DNA of 64,000 nt from Oscillatoriales cyanobacterium (GCA_011390955.1 JAABRM010000031.1:17461-81460), one strand, 5' to 3'. Counted from the stretch's first letter, positions 18,409 through 27,841 are shown. Numbers and translations: made by a program. Notes: generated by a model not told the origin, from the sequence alone.

Positions 18409-19074
18409 CGGACTAATTCTCGTAACCTTTTAGCATGGTTGGTGGCGATCCGCTCCCAACCATGAAAATATGAATCGGGAATGTGAGGATTATTTAACGT
18501 AGAACCTCTTTGTAATAAATATCGGCATCTATCTTGCAAAATAGAAAGCATTGTTTCTGGGGAGTAACCGATTTCCATATCCATTTTATCGCGATACTGC
18601 TCCATAGAATATTGTTTTTTTTGTAGCTGGCGAGCTTCTTCCAATGAGTAAACTTTTTTTTGACCTAGCATTTGATAAAGAATATCTTTAGTGATGAGTG
18701 CTGGAACCAACTCTGCCACTTGATAATCTAATTTGATATATGCTGCTTTTTCTTGAATCCAAGGAGCCATTGCTTTTGGAGAGCCATATAGGCAATATTT
18801 CAGTTTTTTTCCACCAGCTTCATAAAAGCCAAACAACCAATGTTTGTTTTGCCATTTTTTAATATGGTCAGGACTAAAATCTCGAACTGTGGTGACAGAT
18901 GATTTGGTCGTTGACTTTAGTTCAAACGCAAGTTTCTGACCAGCAAAATTTAAAATAGCATCGGTGCCACTACGGGTTGCCTTAGCCGGTTTTTCTAGTT
19001 GAAATAAATTAATCAGTTCATTTTCACGGCGATTCGCTGACGCGATAGCTTCGCTTCACGTCTTGAACAGTCAT
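18360..19074 (-). pseudogene. Type II restriction endonuclease interrupted near its start by a short palindromic repeat
   Basis: The longest open part starts at a TTG (18836), but coding sequence clearly extends upstream in the same frame: ENELINLFQLEKPAKATRSG, then TDAILNFAGQKLAFELKSTT. The latter is a PD-(D/E)xK nuclease site (D and ELK). No ATG, GTG or TTG start precedes it in frame, because a TGA lies at about 19055. A good ATG at 19074 (MTVQD) is in another frame. Between them, about 19029-19060, lies a dispersed palindrome (GCGAAGCTATCGCGTCAGCGAA). So the repeat seems to have inserted and shifted the frame, leaving the catalytic part untranslated. The partner is the convergent C5 methylase. 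Confidence 0.65.
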
Positions 19075-19384
19075 ATTGTTGTATCTGGGTATTCAAATAA
19101 TATTTGGGCAATTTAAAGAAATTAAAAGCAATTTAAGATGATTTGTTATACCAAATCCGCTTGGTCACTCGACTGACTATTATAATCCCCCTAAAACGAA
19201 AGGACAGAGAAGAGAGAAGAGAGAAGAGAGAGGAGAGAAGAGAGAAAATTTTCCTCTTTCCTCTTTGATTAGCATCATTAGCATCCTCTATTTTTGGTGT
19301 AAAAACTATGATTTAGGAGCAAAAAATCATATTTATTTTATGATTTGTTTATTCCTTTACCAGCGATCGCTCCTAACATTTTTT
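19075..19384. other. Gap with a GA-rich microsatellite
   Basis: No gene seen. At about 19202-19246 there is a pure AGAGAAGAG tract on the plus strand followed by CCTCTTTCCTCTT, which is its complement and could pair with it. The rest is AT-rich and unremarkable. Confidence 0.5.
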
Positions 19385-20329
19385 TCAAGATAAAATCACT
19401 GTTTGGCGGATTTTATTTCCTTGTTTATTGATTTTCCGAGAATAAATAAATTTAACAAAGAGAAACCAGCCAGACAGAGAAAATATCGCCGGAATGCCCA
19501 CGCTTAATGCGTCGGATATTTTTTGATTTTTCAGGGACACAAACATCCAATGCAAGGCCATGTATCGTTTAATGCTCTCAAATGGATCTAATTTATGCTG
19601 ATATAATGGACTAACGAGATTATAGATTTTTTCTTTAATCAAAATATTGGTTTTTAATCGGTCTTTAATGGCCAACTTGACATTTAATCCACCAGACCAT
19701 AAGGTGCGATAAGCCAGATATTCATTAATAAAGACCGCATCCCCATATTGAGCAATTTTTAACCAAGAATCTATGTCATCATAGTTTAAATTAAACGCAC
19801 TATCCCAGCCCCCGGATTTAAGAAAAGCTTCTCTTTGAAAAGCTACCTGTACCGGGGTGCCAAAGGGTACTTGATCCATTAGCATTCCATAGTGAATATC
19901 TTCTTGGGGGACATAAAAAGCTTTGCCGGGACCATTGGGTTGAGTCCTAAAGAGTTCTTGTTCATTTTCATTGACTTGAATCGCTTGACAAGAACAAATC
20001 ACCGCTTGAGGACGTAGGGCGATCGCTTTGGTGAATTTTTCAATGCAATTCGGGGCAAGATAGTCATCATCATCTAACATTTTGATCCAATCTCCCGTTG
20101 CGGCTTTTACCCCAGCATTGACGGTTTCTGCATGACCCATATTCACGGGATTTCTATGATAAATAATGCGACTCCCCAGACTTGTCAGATACTTTTGAGT
20201 TTCATCGGTGGAACAATCATCAGCCACGACTAATTCACAAGGAACTGTTTGGGATAAAACTGATTCAACCGCCCGTCGTAATAGGGATAAACGGTTATAG
20301 GTGGTGATGACGACAGTAAATTTAACCAT
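19385..20329 (-). CDS. Family 2 glycosyltransferase
   Basis: Transfers a sugar from a nucleotide-sugar donor. The GT-A fold opens with FTVVITTYNRLSLLRRAVES, followed by ELVVADDCSTD and the metal-binding DDDYLAPN; an acceptor-site region has GGWDSAFNLNYDDIDSWL. A hydrophobic C-terminal segment (AIFSLSGWFLFVKFIY) may touch the membrane. I chose Met at 20329 (MVKFTVVITTYN) over the first in-frame Met at 20377, because the fold begins there; this gives 314 residues. The acceptor is not known. It stands alone between the endonuclease remnant and the divergent rhomboid gene. Confidence 0.88.
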   Translation of the reverse strand: MVKFTVVITTYNRLSLLRRAVESVLSQTVPCELVVADDCSTDETQKYLTSLGSRIIYHRNPVNMGHAETVNAGVKAATGDWIKMLDDDDYLAPNCIEKFTKAIALRPQAVICSCQAIQVNENEQELFRTQPNGPGKAFYVPQEDIHYGMLMDQVPFGTPVQVAFQREAFLKSGGWDSAFNLNYDDIDSWLKIAQYGDAVFINEYLAYRTLWSGGLNVKLAIKDRLKTNILIKEKIYNLVSPLYQHKLDPFESIKRYMALHWMFVSLKNQKISDALSVGIPAIFSLSGWFLFVKFIYSRKINKQGNKIRQTVILS

Positions 20330-20389
20330 AAAGGAGTTTTCGATCGAATTTGGTATAAACGCCAACCGCTTAATCATTAGACTTTTTGC

Positions 20390-20431
20390 ACCCCCTCAAA
20401 AGCCCCCCTTTTTAAGGGAGGTTGGGGGGAT
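20390..20431. repeat. CCCCCTTTTTTAAGGGAGG-type hairpin repeat
   Basis: A run of C, then T, then AAGGGAGGTTGGGGGG between the divergent glycosyltransferase and rhomboid genes; member of the family also present inside the TPR-CHAT gene. Confidence 0.6.
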
Positions 20432-20536
20432 CGATCCATTATGAAAGCCAGAATTGTCTACTCATTGGGATTAAACCGGCAGCTATCTGCGATCTGTAAA
20501 ATATTTTAACTTAATTCGGGTAAATCAGGTAAAACT

Positions 20537-21262
20537 ATGATTCCTCTTGGCGATCGCTTTCCATCACGGCAACCCCTAGTCATCTGGGGTATTATTGGCA
20601 TAAATTTAGCCCTATTTATGGGGGAAATTAACCAGGAGTTACAGGGAACTTTGGGGGAATTCCTGACAACTTGGGGGATTGTCCCGGCGAGAATTCATGC
20701 GATCGCTACTGATGCCATGAGTAGCAATAACCCCGCCAATTGGGTGGCCTTAGTTATTCTCCCGTTGGGGTCAATTTTCTTGAGTTTATTCCTCCATAGT
20801 AGTTTTAGTCAAATCTTGGGAAATATGCTATTTTTATGGGTATTTGGCAAAAGCGTAGAAGAAATTCTCGGTCATGGCCGCTTTCTGATATTTTATATTA
20901 TATCTGGATTACTCACAGGAGTGGGACAAGTGCTAATTGACCCTACTTTAACAACTCCTTTAGTGGGGAGTAATGGCGCGATCGCGGCTATTTTAGGAGC
21001 CTATTTGCTCAGTTTTCCCAAAGCCAGAATAGAAAGTATCCTGCCTTTGGTGATTATTTTTATTCCCGTAGAAATCCCCGCATTTTTTTATTTACTCTGG
21101 TGGTTTGTCCAGCAATTTTTTTATGGCATTGGTCAGCTAGAAATTGCGGGAATCATAAATCAATTTAGCTTGGCTTATTGGACTCATGGGTTAGGTGTAC
21201 TCATTGGCGCAGGTTTAATTCCCTTGATGGTCAAACGTAAACCCGCTACGGCAATTTATTAA
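20537..21262 (+). CDS. Rhomboid-family membrane protein, probably catalytically inactive
   Basis: 241 residues with about six membrane segments and the rhomboid layout: HSSFSQILGNMLFLWVFGKSVEEILG (L1 loop and TM2), then TM4 and TM6 regions. In active rhomboids the TM4 motif is GxSG with the serine nucleophile; here it reads GSNG (144-147), with Asn146 where Ser is expected. The TM6 histidine is present (H217, in YWTHGLGVLIGAG). It is therefore probably a pseudoprotease unless the adjacent Ser145 serves. It is convergent with the thioredoxin gene. Confidence 0.85.
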   Translation: MIPLGDRFPSRQPLVIWGIIGINLALFMGEINQELQGTLGEFLTTWGIVPARIHAIATDAMSSNNPANWVALVILPLGSIFLSLFLHSSFSQILGNMLFLWVFGKSVEEILGHGRFLIFYIISGLLTGVGQVLIDPTLTTPLVGSNGAIAAILGAYLLSFPKARIESILPLVIIFIPVEIPAFFYLLWWFVQQFFYGIGQLEIAGIINQFSLAYWTHGLGVLIGAGLIPLMVKRKPATAIY

Positions 21263-21363
21263 TTTATGAATTCATAAATTAATCCATTAATAAAACCAGA
21301 AAAAACCATTTTTAATTTGGAATTTTCTGGTGGCTAATTTCTCCGCAATTAAAATAAAAGCAA

Positions 21364-22182
21364 TTAAAATAAAGCCAGGGTTAACTTTTGCCGATATTCT
21401 AGAGTCAGCGGATCGCTATTGCCTAAAATATCAAAAATTGACAAAATGGCTTTTCGTGCTCCGTCATCTTGATATTTTCGGTCGGTTTCTACCACTGCTA
21501 AAAATAAGTCTAATGCCGCTTTATAGTTGCCTGCGATGGTAAAGCTGGCGGCTTGAGCAAAAGACCGATCTAAGTCGGTTTCCCCCGCATCAATGGCGGC
21601 AATTTGAAATTGAATTAAAGCAGCGATCGCTTTTCCTACGGGGACAAATTCGGGATTATTCAGGGGAAGATTGGCCAGTAATTCTTGGGCTGATTCTATT
21701 TGATTGATAGAAATAAAATATTTAGCCGCATCTAAAGTTATTTGGGGATTATTGGGATATTTTTCTAGTAATTTTTGCCACATTTCTGGGGATGCTTCCC
21801 CGTCTTTGGTGAAGTTTCCAGAAGCGATCGCGGATAACTCATCATCCACCATACGTTTAATATTACATTTGGCTAAAAGTTCTTGCAGTTGGGGTTCTGG
21901 TAATACCCCGACAAAGCCATTAATTAACTGACCTTGGTAGATAATTTTAACATCGGGAACTCCCTCAATTTTTAAGGCTTGAGATAAATAAGGATTTTGG
22001 TCAATATCCACCTTAGCCACCACACAATCATATTCTTTTGCCACCTTTTCCAGCATCGGCTTTAACATTTGACAAGGGCCGCACCAAGTGGCAAAAAAAT
22101 CCACAATTACCGGAGTTTCATAGGATTTCTCTAATACTTCTTGCTCAAAGTCATGGTCATACACATCAATGGAATATCCCAT
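21364..22182 (-). CDS. Thioredoxin-TPR protein (YbbN/CnoX-like)
   Basis: 272 residues. The N-terminal thioredoxin fold has WCGPCQM (Cys34/Cys37) and the cis-proline region GVPDVKI. The C-terminal part (about 115-270) is made of TPR-like helices (AAKYFISINQIESAQELLANL, AAIDAGETDLDRS, NYKAALDLFLAVVETDRK). This is the build of YbbN/CnoX, a chaperone-linked thioredoxin that protects proteins from oxidation. Unlike the E. coli protein (SxxC), both cysteines are kept, so redox activity is expected. Confidence 0.88.
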   Translation of the reverse strand: MGYSIDVYDHDFEQEVLEKSYETPVIVDFFATWCGPCQMLKPMLEKVAKEYDCVVAKVDIDQNPYLSQALKIEGVPDVKIIYQGQLINGFVGVLPEPQLQELLAKCNIKRMVDDELSAIASGNFTKDGEASPEMWQKLLEKYPNNPQITLDAAKYFISINQIESAQELLANLPLNNPEFVPVGKAIAALIQFQIAAIDAGETDLDRSFAQAASFTIAGNYKAALDLFLAVVETDRKYQDDGARKAILSIFDILGNSDPLTLEYRQKLTLALF

Positions 22183-22228
22183 TATTTTGCCTCTTAATTG
22201 ATTCTTTAATTGATTCTAGACTGATACC

Positions 22229-22340
22229 CTCGTTCCCAGGTTCAACCTGGGAACGAGTTTAAGGGAGGCTCTGCCTCCAGGGGGCTGCTCTTGAGGCTCT
22301 GCCTCAAGAGCAGCATTCCCACGCAGAGCATGGGAACGAG
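22229..22340. repeat. Nested-hairpin dispersed repeat
   Basis: A composite of perfect hairpins: CTCGTTCCCAGG-TTCAA-CCTGGGAACGAG at 22229-22257, then GGCTCTGCCTCC, a CTGCTCTTGAGG...CCTCAAGAGCAG stem, and a closing GCATGGGAACGAG that pairs with the outer CTCGTTCCC. It separates the thioredoxin and WecB genes, both on the minus strand, and could end the upstream transcript. Confidence 0.8.
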
Positions 22341-22365
22341 TCATAGCGAGTCATATCGTTTGATT

Positions 22366-23106
22366 CTAATGACCTAATGTAATAATTGCTTTCCAGGCAA
22401 ACTGGGGCAACACCAACATTCGGCGCCAACGCCAAGGTTCTTGATACAAACGATAAGCCCATTCCAAGTGTAACTTATGAGTCCACAACGGCGCCCTAGC
22501 TTTTGTCCCCGCCCAAATATCAAAACTACCACCAACCCCGATCCAAATTGATTCGGGACAGAGGTGACGGTGTTCGGCAATCCAGAATTCTTGTTTAGGT
22601 ACTCCCAGCCCGACTAAAATCAATCGAGGTGGCAATTTTTGCAAAGTAGCTAACAAATTTGCCTCGATTTCTGGAGTCAAATAACCATGTTCAGTTCCCG
22701 CTATTTTTAAATCGGGTAATTTTTGTTGCCAAGACTCGGCGGCTTTGGCAGAAATACCCGGTTTTGCCCCAAAGAAAAACACCGACCAACTATCTGGTTG
22801 GGTGGCAGCAATTTTTATCATTGACTCTGCCAGTTCAATGCCGGGACATCGGCGAATTTTTAACCCTCGCAGCCATAGATAAAATACAATACCGGCGCCG
22901 TCAGGAACCACTAATTCTGCTTGGTGAATAATATCCCCAAAAGCAGGATTTTCCTGGGCTTGCATCGAGATTTCCGGGTTCAGTGTCACCACATGAGTTC
23001 CTTTTTTTTGTTCACCCCGTTCAGTCAACCAGCCTACATAGTCGTCTAATAAGTGAACGGGTATCCCTAGGACAGAAGATTTTTTGAGCATTTCTGAGTG
23101 TGACAT
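22366..23106 (-). CDS. WecB/TagA/CpsF-family glycosyltransferase (GT26)
   Basis: 246 residues. Family signatures include VVTLNPEISMQAQENPAF at the N-terminus, VPDGAGIVFYLWLRG, GLGVPKQEFWIAEHR and GVGGSFDIWAGTKARAP. Members such as WecG and TagA move ManNAc or ManNAcA onto a lipid-linked acceptor during glycan assembly at the inner face of the membrane. The start ATG at 23106 (MSHSEMLKKSSVLGIPVHLL) fits the family. It has no sugar-pathway neighbour in the same operon. Confidence 0.92.
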   Translation of the reverse strand: MSHSEMLKKSSVLGIPVHLLDDYVGWLTERGEQKKGTHVVTLNPEISMQAQENPAFGDIIHQAELVVPDGAGIVFYLWLRGLKIRRCPGIELAESMIKIAATQPDSWSVFFFGAKPGISAKAAESWQQKLPDLKIAGTEHGYLTPEIEANLLATLQKLPPRLILVGLGVPKQEFWIAEHRHLCPESIWIGVGGSFDIWAGTKARAPLWTHKLHLEWAYRLYQEPWRWRRMLVLPQFAWKAIITLGH

Positions 23107-23885
23107 TTTTCAGAAGGTCTTGTTTTGGGTTGTTCATCTATTTTATAATGTTATGGTAAACTCGATTGATTTTTTTAGATGATTTTTTATATTTTTAGGA
23201 CTTACGCAAAGATCGGATTTATCCGCTATATATATTGAACGGTGGGCAATGCCCACCCTACATATAATGTCAATGCGTAAGTCCTAATTTTTTCAAGAGT
23301 CAAAAGTTCATCTGCTTTTTGAATATGCTGAATTACTAACTTGGTTTTTCCAACTTTTTTATAAGCCGAACCTCGAAAGCGTAACGCACCATTGATTAAA
23401 TTTTAGTAAAAAACATTGGATGCCATAGGATACATCAGGTTATTCTATGCCAGAAGTTGAACATTGGACTGATTTAACATCTGGTATATTGCGGATTTGT
23501 TTAAGGATATCTTTCCCTTGGACGCGATCGCGCATTTAATTTGTTTTGACTTTGTTTAATTCGCCTCTCCCATTTCGCCACCCAACGGAAATCTCAGAAA
23601 AGAAACCCGGTTTCTCAACCCCGGCGATCGCCCGTTTGCCCCCCGGAAAGAAACCGGGTTTCCATGAAAGTGTTGGTTGAGTGACAGAGATTATATAAAG
23701 AAACCCGGTTTCTCAACCCCGGCGATCGCCCGGTTGCCCAAAAGGAGAGAACCGGGTTTCTGGGACAATTTTGGCAATAAATCAGAAATTTTAGAAAAGA
23801 AACCCGGTTTCTCAGCTAATTTTATGCTAGATTGGATTTCAGACCTCAAATGTGCTTTGTTGGTGATGTTTAGAACACAATTCCT
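23107..23885. repeat. 779-base gap with a miniature element and six CCCGGTTTC palindromes
   Basis: Contains the AGGACTTACGCA miniature element (23197-23285, listed separately) and a dense group of AAACCCGGTTTC copies at about 23598-23818, arranged in facing pairs. A 31-codon frame on the minus strand (23440-23535) looks slightly protein-like but is too short to call. No promoter can be singled out for the dynamin gene that begins at 23886. Confidence 0.6.
23197..23285. mobile_element. Miniature inverted-repeat element with AGGACTTACGCA ends, copy 1
   Basis: 89 bases with perfect 12-base terminal inverted repeats AGGACTTACGCA / TGCGTAAGTCCT. The centre has a second palindrome, GGTGGGCAATGCCCACC. 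No coding capacity. The same ends bound the element at 60710-60797, with different inner sequence, and a degenerate relative lies at 27770-27841. Such elements are moved by a transposase encoded elsewhere. Confidence 0.8.
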
Positions 23886-25964
23886 ATGAGTTATCAAATT
23901 GAAAGCAACAAGTTTATCAATGATTTGGATAAGGTGGCCAAAGTCCGTGGGGCGATCGCTCATTCTTTGGGAGAAATGGCCGCTACTTTAACCCGTTCAG
24001 AAACCGAAAGTGATACAAAATCCGGGCGTTTAGGGTTACAACGAGAAATCGATGATTTGACCAAAGCCAGTAAAAACTTAAGCCAAGGGGTTTTTAGACT
24101 GCTGGTGTTAGGGGATATGAAACGGGGAAAAAGTACATTTTTAAATGCCCTAATTGGGGAAAATTTACTGCCCAGTGATGTGAATCCTTGCACGGCGTTA
24201 CTAACCGTATTGCGTTATGGCCATGAAAAAAAAGTCACCGTCTATTTTAATGATAACACAGCCCCACAAACTATCGATTTTAAAAGCTTTAAACAGCGCT
24301 ATACCATCGACCCAGCGGAGGCAAAACGATTAGAAGCTGAGAAAAAGCAAGCTTTTCCTAATGTAGATTATGCGGTGGTAGAATATCCCTTACCGTTACT
24401 ACAAAAAGGGGTGGAAATTGTGGATAGTCCGGGGCTGAATGATACGGAAGCGCGTAACGAACTTTCCCTGGGTTATATTAATAATTGCCATGCAATTTTA
24501 TTTGTCTTGCGAGCGTCACAACCTTGCACTTTGGGCGAACGCCGCTATTTAGAAAACTATATTAAAGACCGAGGGTTAACGGTCTTCTTTTTAATCAATG
24601 CTTGGGACCAAGTGAAAGAAAGTTTGATTGACCCAGATGATGCGGAAGAATTGGCGGCAGCAGAGGATAGACTCCGGCGAGTTTTTCACGCAAATTTGGC
24701 AGAATATTGTCAGCTAGAAGGACAAAGTATTTATGATGAACGGGTGTTTGAACTGTCTTCAATTCAGGCACTTCGACGCCGGATTAAGAATCCTGATGCC
24801 TCGTTGGAAGGAACAGGATTTTCTCCGTTTTTGGGGGCGCTGAATACGTTTTTAACTAAGGAACGAGCGATCGCCGAATTTCGTCAAGCCCGCACTTTAG
24901 CCCGACAAACCAACAGTTATATCCGGGAAGCCATCCAGCGGCGGATTCCTTTATTAAATGAAAATGTCCAGGCATTAAAAGAAAAAATTAGCTCCGTAGA
25001 ACCGGAGTTTGAGCAACTGAATCAGATTCGCGATCGCTTCCAAAATGAGATTAGAACCATGCGCGATCGAAAAGCCACCAGTATTGCTAATTCTTTCCGG
25101 GATTATATTCTCGGATTGGGGGATACTTTTGAAACGGATTTTCTCCGCTATCAGCCAGATTTGCGGTTTCTGGATTTCTTGAGTGCGGGGAAACGTTCAG
25201 CCTTTGAACAAGAGTTAGCCAAAGCTTTTGAGCAATATGTCACCGATAAATTAGCCGCTTGGACTCGTAGCGTGGAAAAAGAAATGGATGCGGCTTTTTT
25301 ACAGTTATCCATGAGTGCGTCTAAGTACGGGGCAGATTATACTAAAGTCACCGATACAATTTCCGAAAAACTGACCGGACAAAAAGTGAAAGCGGCGATC
25401 GGTTCTACCACCGAAGATAAATCTCCTGCTTGGGCAAAATGGGCGATGGGTTTGTTTTCTTTAGCGCGGGGAAATTTGGCAGGAGTGGCAATGGCTGGGG
25501 CAGGTTTTGACTGGCAAAATATCTTACTAAATTTAGTTACGGTGGCGGGAATTGGGGCTTTAATTACTGCGGCAACGGGGATGGTTCTCGGCCCGGTGGG
25601 TTTGGGAATGTTGGCTTTGGGTGTGGGAGTTTTCCAAGCAGATCAAGCCCGCAAAGAATTAGTCAAAGCGGCGAAAAAAGAGTTAGTCAAATATCTCCCA
25701 GAAGTGGCGCAACAGCAATGGCAGCCGGTTTATAATGCGATTAAAGAATGTTTTGAAACTTACGATCGCGAAGTGAGTGAACGAGTGAATGATGATATTC
25801 AATCTCGCAAAGCTGAGTTAGATAATTTGCTAAAACAAAAGGAGGCTTATGAAATTAATCGCGAGGCGGAATTAGCCCGGTTGAAAACCTTGGAGGCTAC
25901 GGTAGCTTCAGAGTCACAGGATATTGAGACAGCTTATCAGGAGTTTTTGGTAGCGGTTTCTTGA
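23886..25964 (+). CDS. Bacterial dynamin-like GTPase (BDLP type), second copy
   Basis: 692 residues, closely similar along its whole length to the protein encoded at 11141-13216: G1 GDMKRGKST, G3 DSPGLND, G4 NAWD and the paddle-like hydrophobic stretch (LVTVAGIGALITAATGMVLG) near 550-575. It should bind GTP, oligomerise and remodel membranes. It lies 131 bases before a third dynamin, on the same strand; side-by-side dynamins often work as a pair (family knowledge). The start at 23886 has no clear ribosome site but aligns with the paralogue's N-terminus (INDLDKVAKVR against INNLDRLASIR). Confidence 0.93.
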   Translation: MSYQIESNKFINDLDKVAKVRGAIAHSLGEMAATLTRSETESDTKSGRLGLQREIDDLTKASKNLSQGVFRLLVLGDMKRGKSTFLNALIGENLLPSDVNPCTALLTVLRYGHEKKVTVYFNDNTAPQTIDFKSFKQRYTIDPAEAKRLEAEKKQAFPNVDYAVVEYPLPLLQKGVEIVDSPGLNDTEARNELSLGYINNCHAILFVLRASQPCTLGERRYLENYIKDRGLTVFFLINAWDQVKESLIDPDDAEELAAAEDRLRRVFHANLAEYCQLEGQSIYDERVFELSSIQALRRRIKNPDASLEGTGFSPFLGALNTFLTKERAIAEFRQARTLARQTNSYIREAIQRRIPLLNENVQALKEKISSVEPEFEQLNQIRDRFQNEIRTMRDRKATSIANSFRDYILGLGDTFETDFLRYQPDLRFLDFLSAGKRSAFEQELAKAFEQYVTDKLAAWTRSVEKEMDAAFLQLSMSASKYGADYTKVTDTISEKLTGQKVKAAIGSTTEDKSPAWAKWAMGLFSLARGNLAGVAMAGAGFDWQNILLNLVTVAGIGALITAATGMVLGPVGLGMLALGVGVFQADQARKELVKAAKKELVKYLPEVAQQQWQPVYNAIKECFETYDREVSERVNDDIQSRKAELDNLLKQKEAYEINREAELARLKTLEATVASESQDIETAYQEFLVAVS

Positions 25965-25973
25965 TATTTGAAT

Positions 25974-26060
25974 AGACTATTCGGTGCGTTACGGCGGATC
26001 GTAATATAGGGTAATAAATATCAAACCTTTTGACCGCCTAACGCACCCTAAAAAAAATTA
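25974..26060. repeat. Inverted repeat between the tandem dynamin genes
   Basis: CGGTGCGTTACGGCGG and CCGCCTAACGCACC (about 25981-26050) face each other across about 35 bases. The GTGCGTTACG word is shared with the miniature elements at 27770 and 60710. Confidence 0.5.
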
Positions 26061-26095
26061 TATTTTTGATAATTTGGATATTGAATTGAATAATT

Positions 26096-27769
26096 ATGAT
26101 GAAACAGCAGCGAATTAATCAGGATTTTATTCATACCCTGCAATCGGCCATTGGTCTGTTAGATAAGCAGCAATATGCCCAACTGCGAAAAGATGCGATC
26201 GCCCTTGGTGAGTTTCTGGAAAATCCCGCTTTTAGAATTGCGGTGTTTGGGCCATTTAATTATGGCAAATCTACCCTACTGAATGGGTTACTGGGAGAAA
26301 AAACTCTGCCCATTGATTTAATTCCCACCACAGGGGCGGCGATTCTGGTAAAATATGGTCAAGAGTTATCCACTAAAATTACTTTAACTAATGGCCAAGA
26401 AATTCGCGAACCGGGGACTAAAATTCTCCAGGATTATGCCATTCTTTCTGATGCCAGAAGAATGCGCGATGATGTGGCATCGGTAGAAGTCTATTGCCCC
26501 CATCCGTTCTTGAAAACTGGGGTAGAATTTCTGGATTTACCAGGCACTAATGACCAGGAAGCCCAAGATAATTTAGTGCGCGATCGCCTCTTAGGGGCTG
26601 ATTTAATTATTCAGCTTTTAGATGGTCGGAAACTGATGACCTTGGGAGAACGAGAAAATCTCCGAGATTGGCTATTAGATCGGGGGATTAATACTGTAGT
26701 ATTTGTGGTTAATTTTCTCAATTTACTAGAACCCGAAGAGCAAAAAGAAGTATCTAACCGGATGCGGTTTGTGGCGGAAAGTTTTCGGGCAGATTTGCCG
26801 GATGGAGTGAGTAATTTATATCGAGTTGATGCGTTGCCCGCATTGCGTGCTAAACTCAAAGGTGATGTGGCTGCGGCGCAAACCAGTGGCTTATCTATGT
26901 TTGAATCAGCCCTACAAATGATTGTCACTGCCCAAGCAGAAAAAAACACCTTGCCCTTATCTCGAATAGAGGCGATCGCGCATCAAATATGCGAAGTTTT
27001 AGAAGGCAAAAAATCCCAGGCATTACAATCCTTAGAAACTGCCCAGAAAAAGCAACAGCAAAAAATTGCCATTCAACAAAAAGCCGAAAAACTGATTAAA
27101 CAAGGAATCGACTCTGCCTTATCAGATTTTCAAAGTTGGCTATATTTACCCAAATTATTAGACTGCTATCAAAACGACTTAGCCAAAGCTTTAGAAACCA
27201 CTAAATTTGACACTTGGCGGACAGAACAATTTCAAGCAGAAATTGGCAAATATCAACAAGGAATTATGGAATGGGTGAAGAAAGCCAGTGAATTTTTCCC
27301 CATCAATCCTCCGGGGGAAATTGACATTTCTTTTCCCGAACCCCCCCAAGTTTTATTACCTGCACCCCCTGAGTCTATCAAACCATCAGGACAAAAATCT
27401 CGAAGTAGTTTACCAACAGCGATCGCCACTGGAGTAGGTTGGTTATTGGGCGGCCCAGTGGGAGCAGCGGTTGCCGGTGGTGCCACTTATATTTTAACTA
27501 AATCACCCGCAAATTCCTCAAAATCAAACCTATCTAATGAAGCTTATCAAGCTCAACTAATTCAAGCTTACAAGGATGCCGCCCAAGACTATTTAACTCG
27601 ATTTAGTCAGCAAGCATTCGCTACTTTAAAAGACTATGAAATCAAAGTAGGACAGATGATTGTCATGCAAAATCCTGAACCATCAAAAGAGATGATGATG
27701 GCTCAGTATGAAATAGAATTTTTAGCTAATTTATTGGCTAGTTTTCAGCAAAATTTAGCGAATTTATAG
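26096..27769 (+). CDS. Dynamin-family GTPase, divergent third member
   Basis: 557 residues. G1 is GPFNYGKST near residue 52-60, G3 DLPGTND near 144-150, and a loose G4 (VNFLN) replaces the usual NKxD. A helical stalk with basic coiled coil (KKQQQKIAIQQKAEKLIKQ) follows. A glycine/alanine-rich stretch near 440-465 (IATGVGWLLGGPVGAAVAGG) may insert in membrane. It is shorter than and only distantly like the two BDLP-type proteins. Its position right after one of them suggests a two-component dynamin system. Confidence 0.85.
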   Translation: MMKQQRINQDFIHTLQSAIGLLDKQQYAQLRKDAIALGEFLENPAFRIAVFGPFNYGKSTLLNGLLGEKTLPIDLIPTTGAAILVKYGQELSTKITLTNGQEIREPGTKILQDYAILSDARRMRDDVASVEVYCPHPFLKTGVEFLDLPGTNDQEAQDNLVRDRLLGADLIIQLLDGRKLMTLGERENLRDWLLDRGINTVVFVVNFLNLLEPEEQKEVSNRMRFVAESFRADLPDGVSNLYRVDALPALRAKLKGDVAAAQTSGLSMFESALQMIVTAQAEKNTLPLSRIEAIAHQICEVLEGKKSQALQSLETAQKKQQQKIAIQQKAEKLIKQGIDSALSDFQSWLYLPKLLDCYQNDLAKALETTKFDTWRTEQFQAEIGKYQQGIMEWVKKASEFFPINPPGEIDISFPEPPQVLLPAPPESIKPSGQKSRSSLPTAIATGVGWLLGGPVGAAVAGGATYILTKSPANSSKSNLSNEAYQAQLIQAYKDAAQDYLTRFSQQAFATLKDYEIKVGQMIVMQNPEPSKEMMMAQYEIEFLANLLASFQQNLANL

Positions 27770-27841
27770 CTATTCGTAGGGTGTGTTAGCGCAAAGCGTA
27801 ACGCACCAATACCCCAGGTATAGAGTCGTTGCGTAAAGCCT
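27770..27841. mobile_element. Degenerate relative of the AGGACTTACGCA miniature element
   Basis: On the minus strand this reads AGGCTTTACGCAACGACTC, then GGGGTATTGGTGCGTTACGC and CTAACACACCCTAC, matching the element at 60710-60797 at most positions. The end facing the dynamin gene abuts its stop codon directly. Confidence 0.6.

Noticed and set aside
23440..23535. 31-codon frame on the minus strand (MRDRVQGKDILKQIRNIPDV...)
   Set aside because: It looks slightly protein-like, perhaps a gene fragment, but there is no ribosome site, partner or recognisable family.
23598..23818. Possible CRISPR array formed by repeated AAACCCGGTTTC
   Set aside because: Copies are short palindromes at irregular spacing and in both orientations; there are no spacers of even length.
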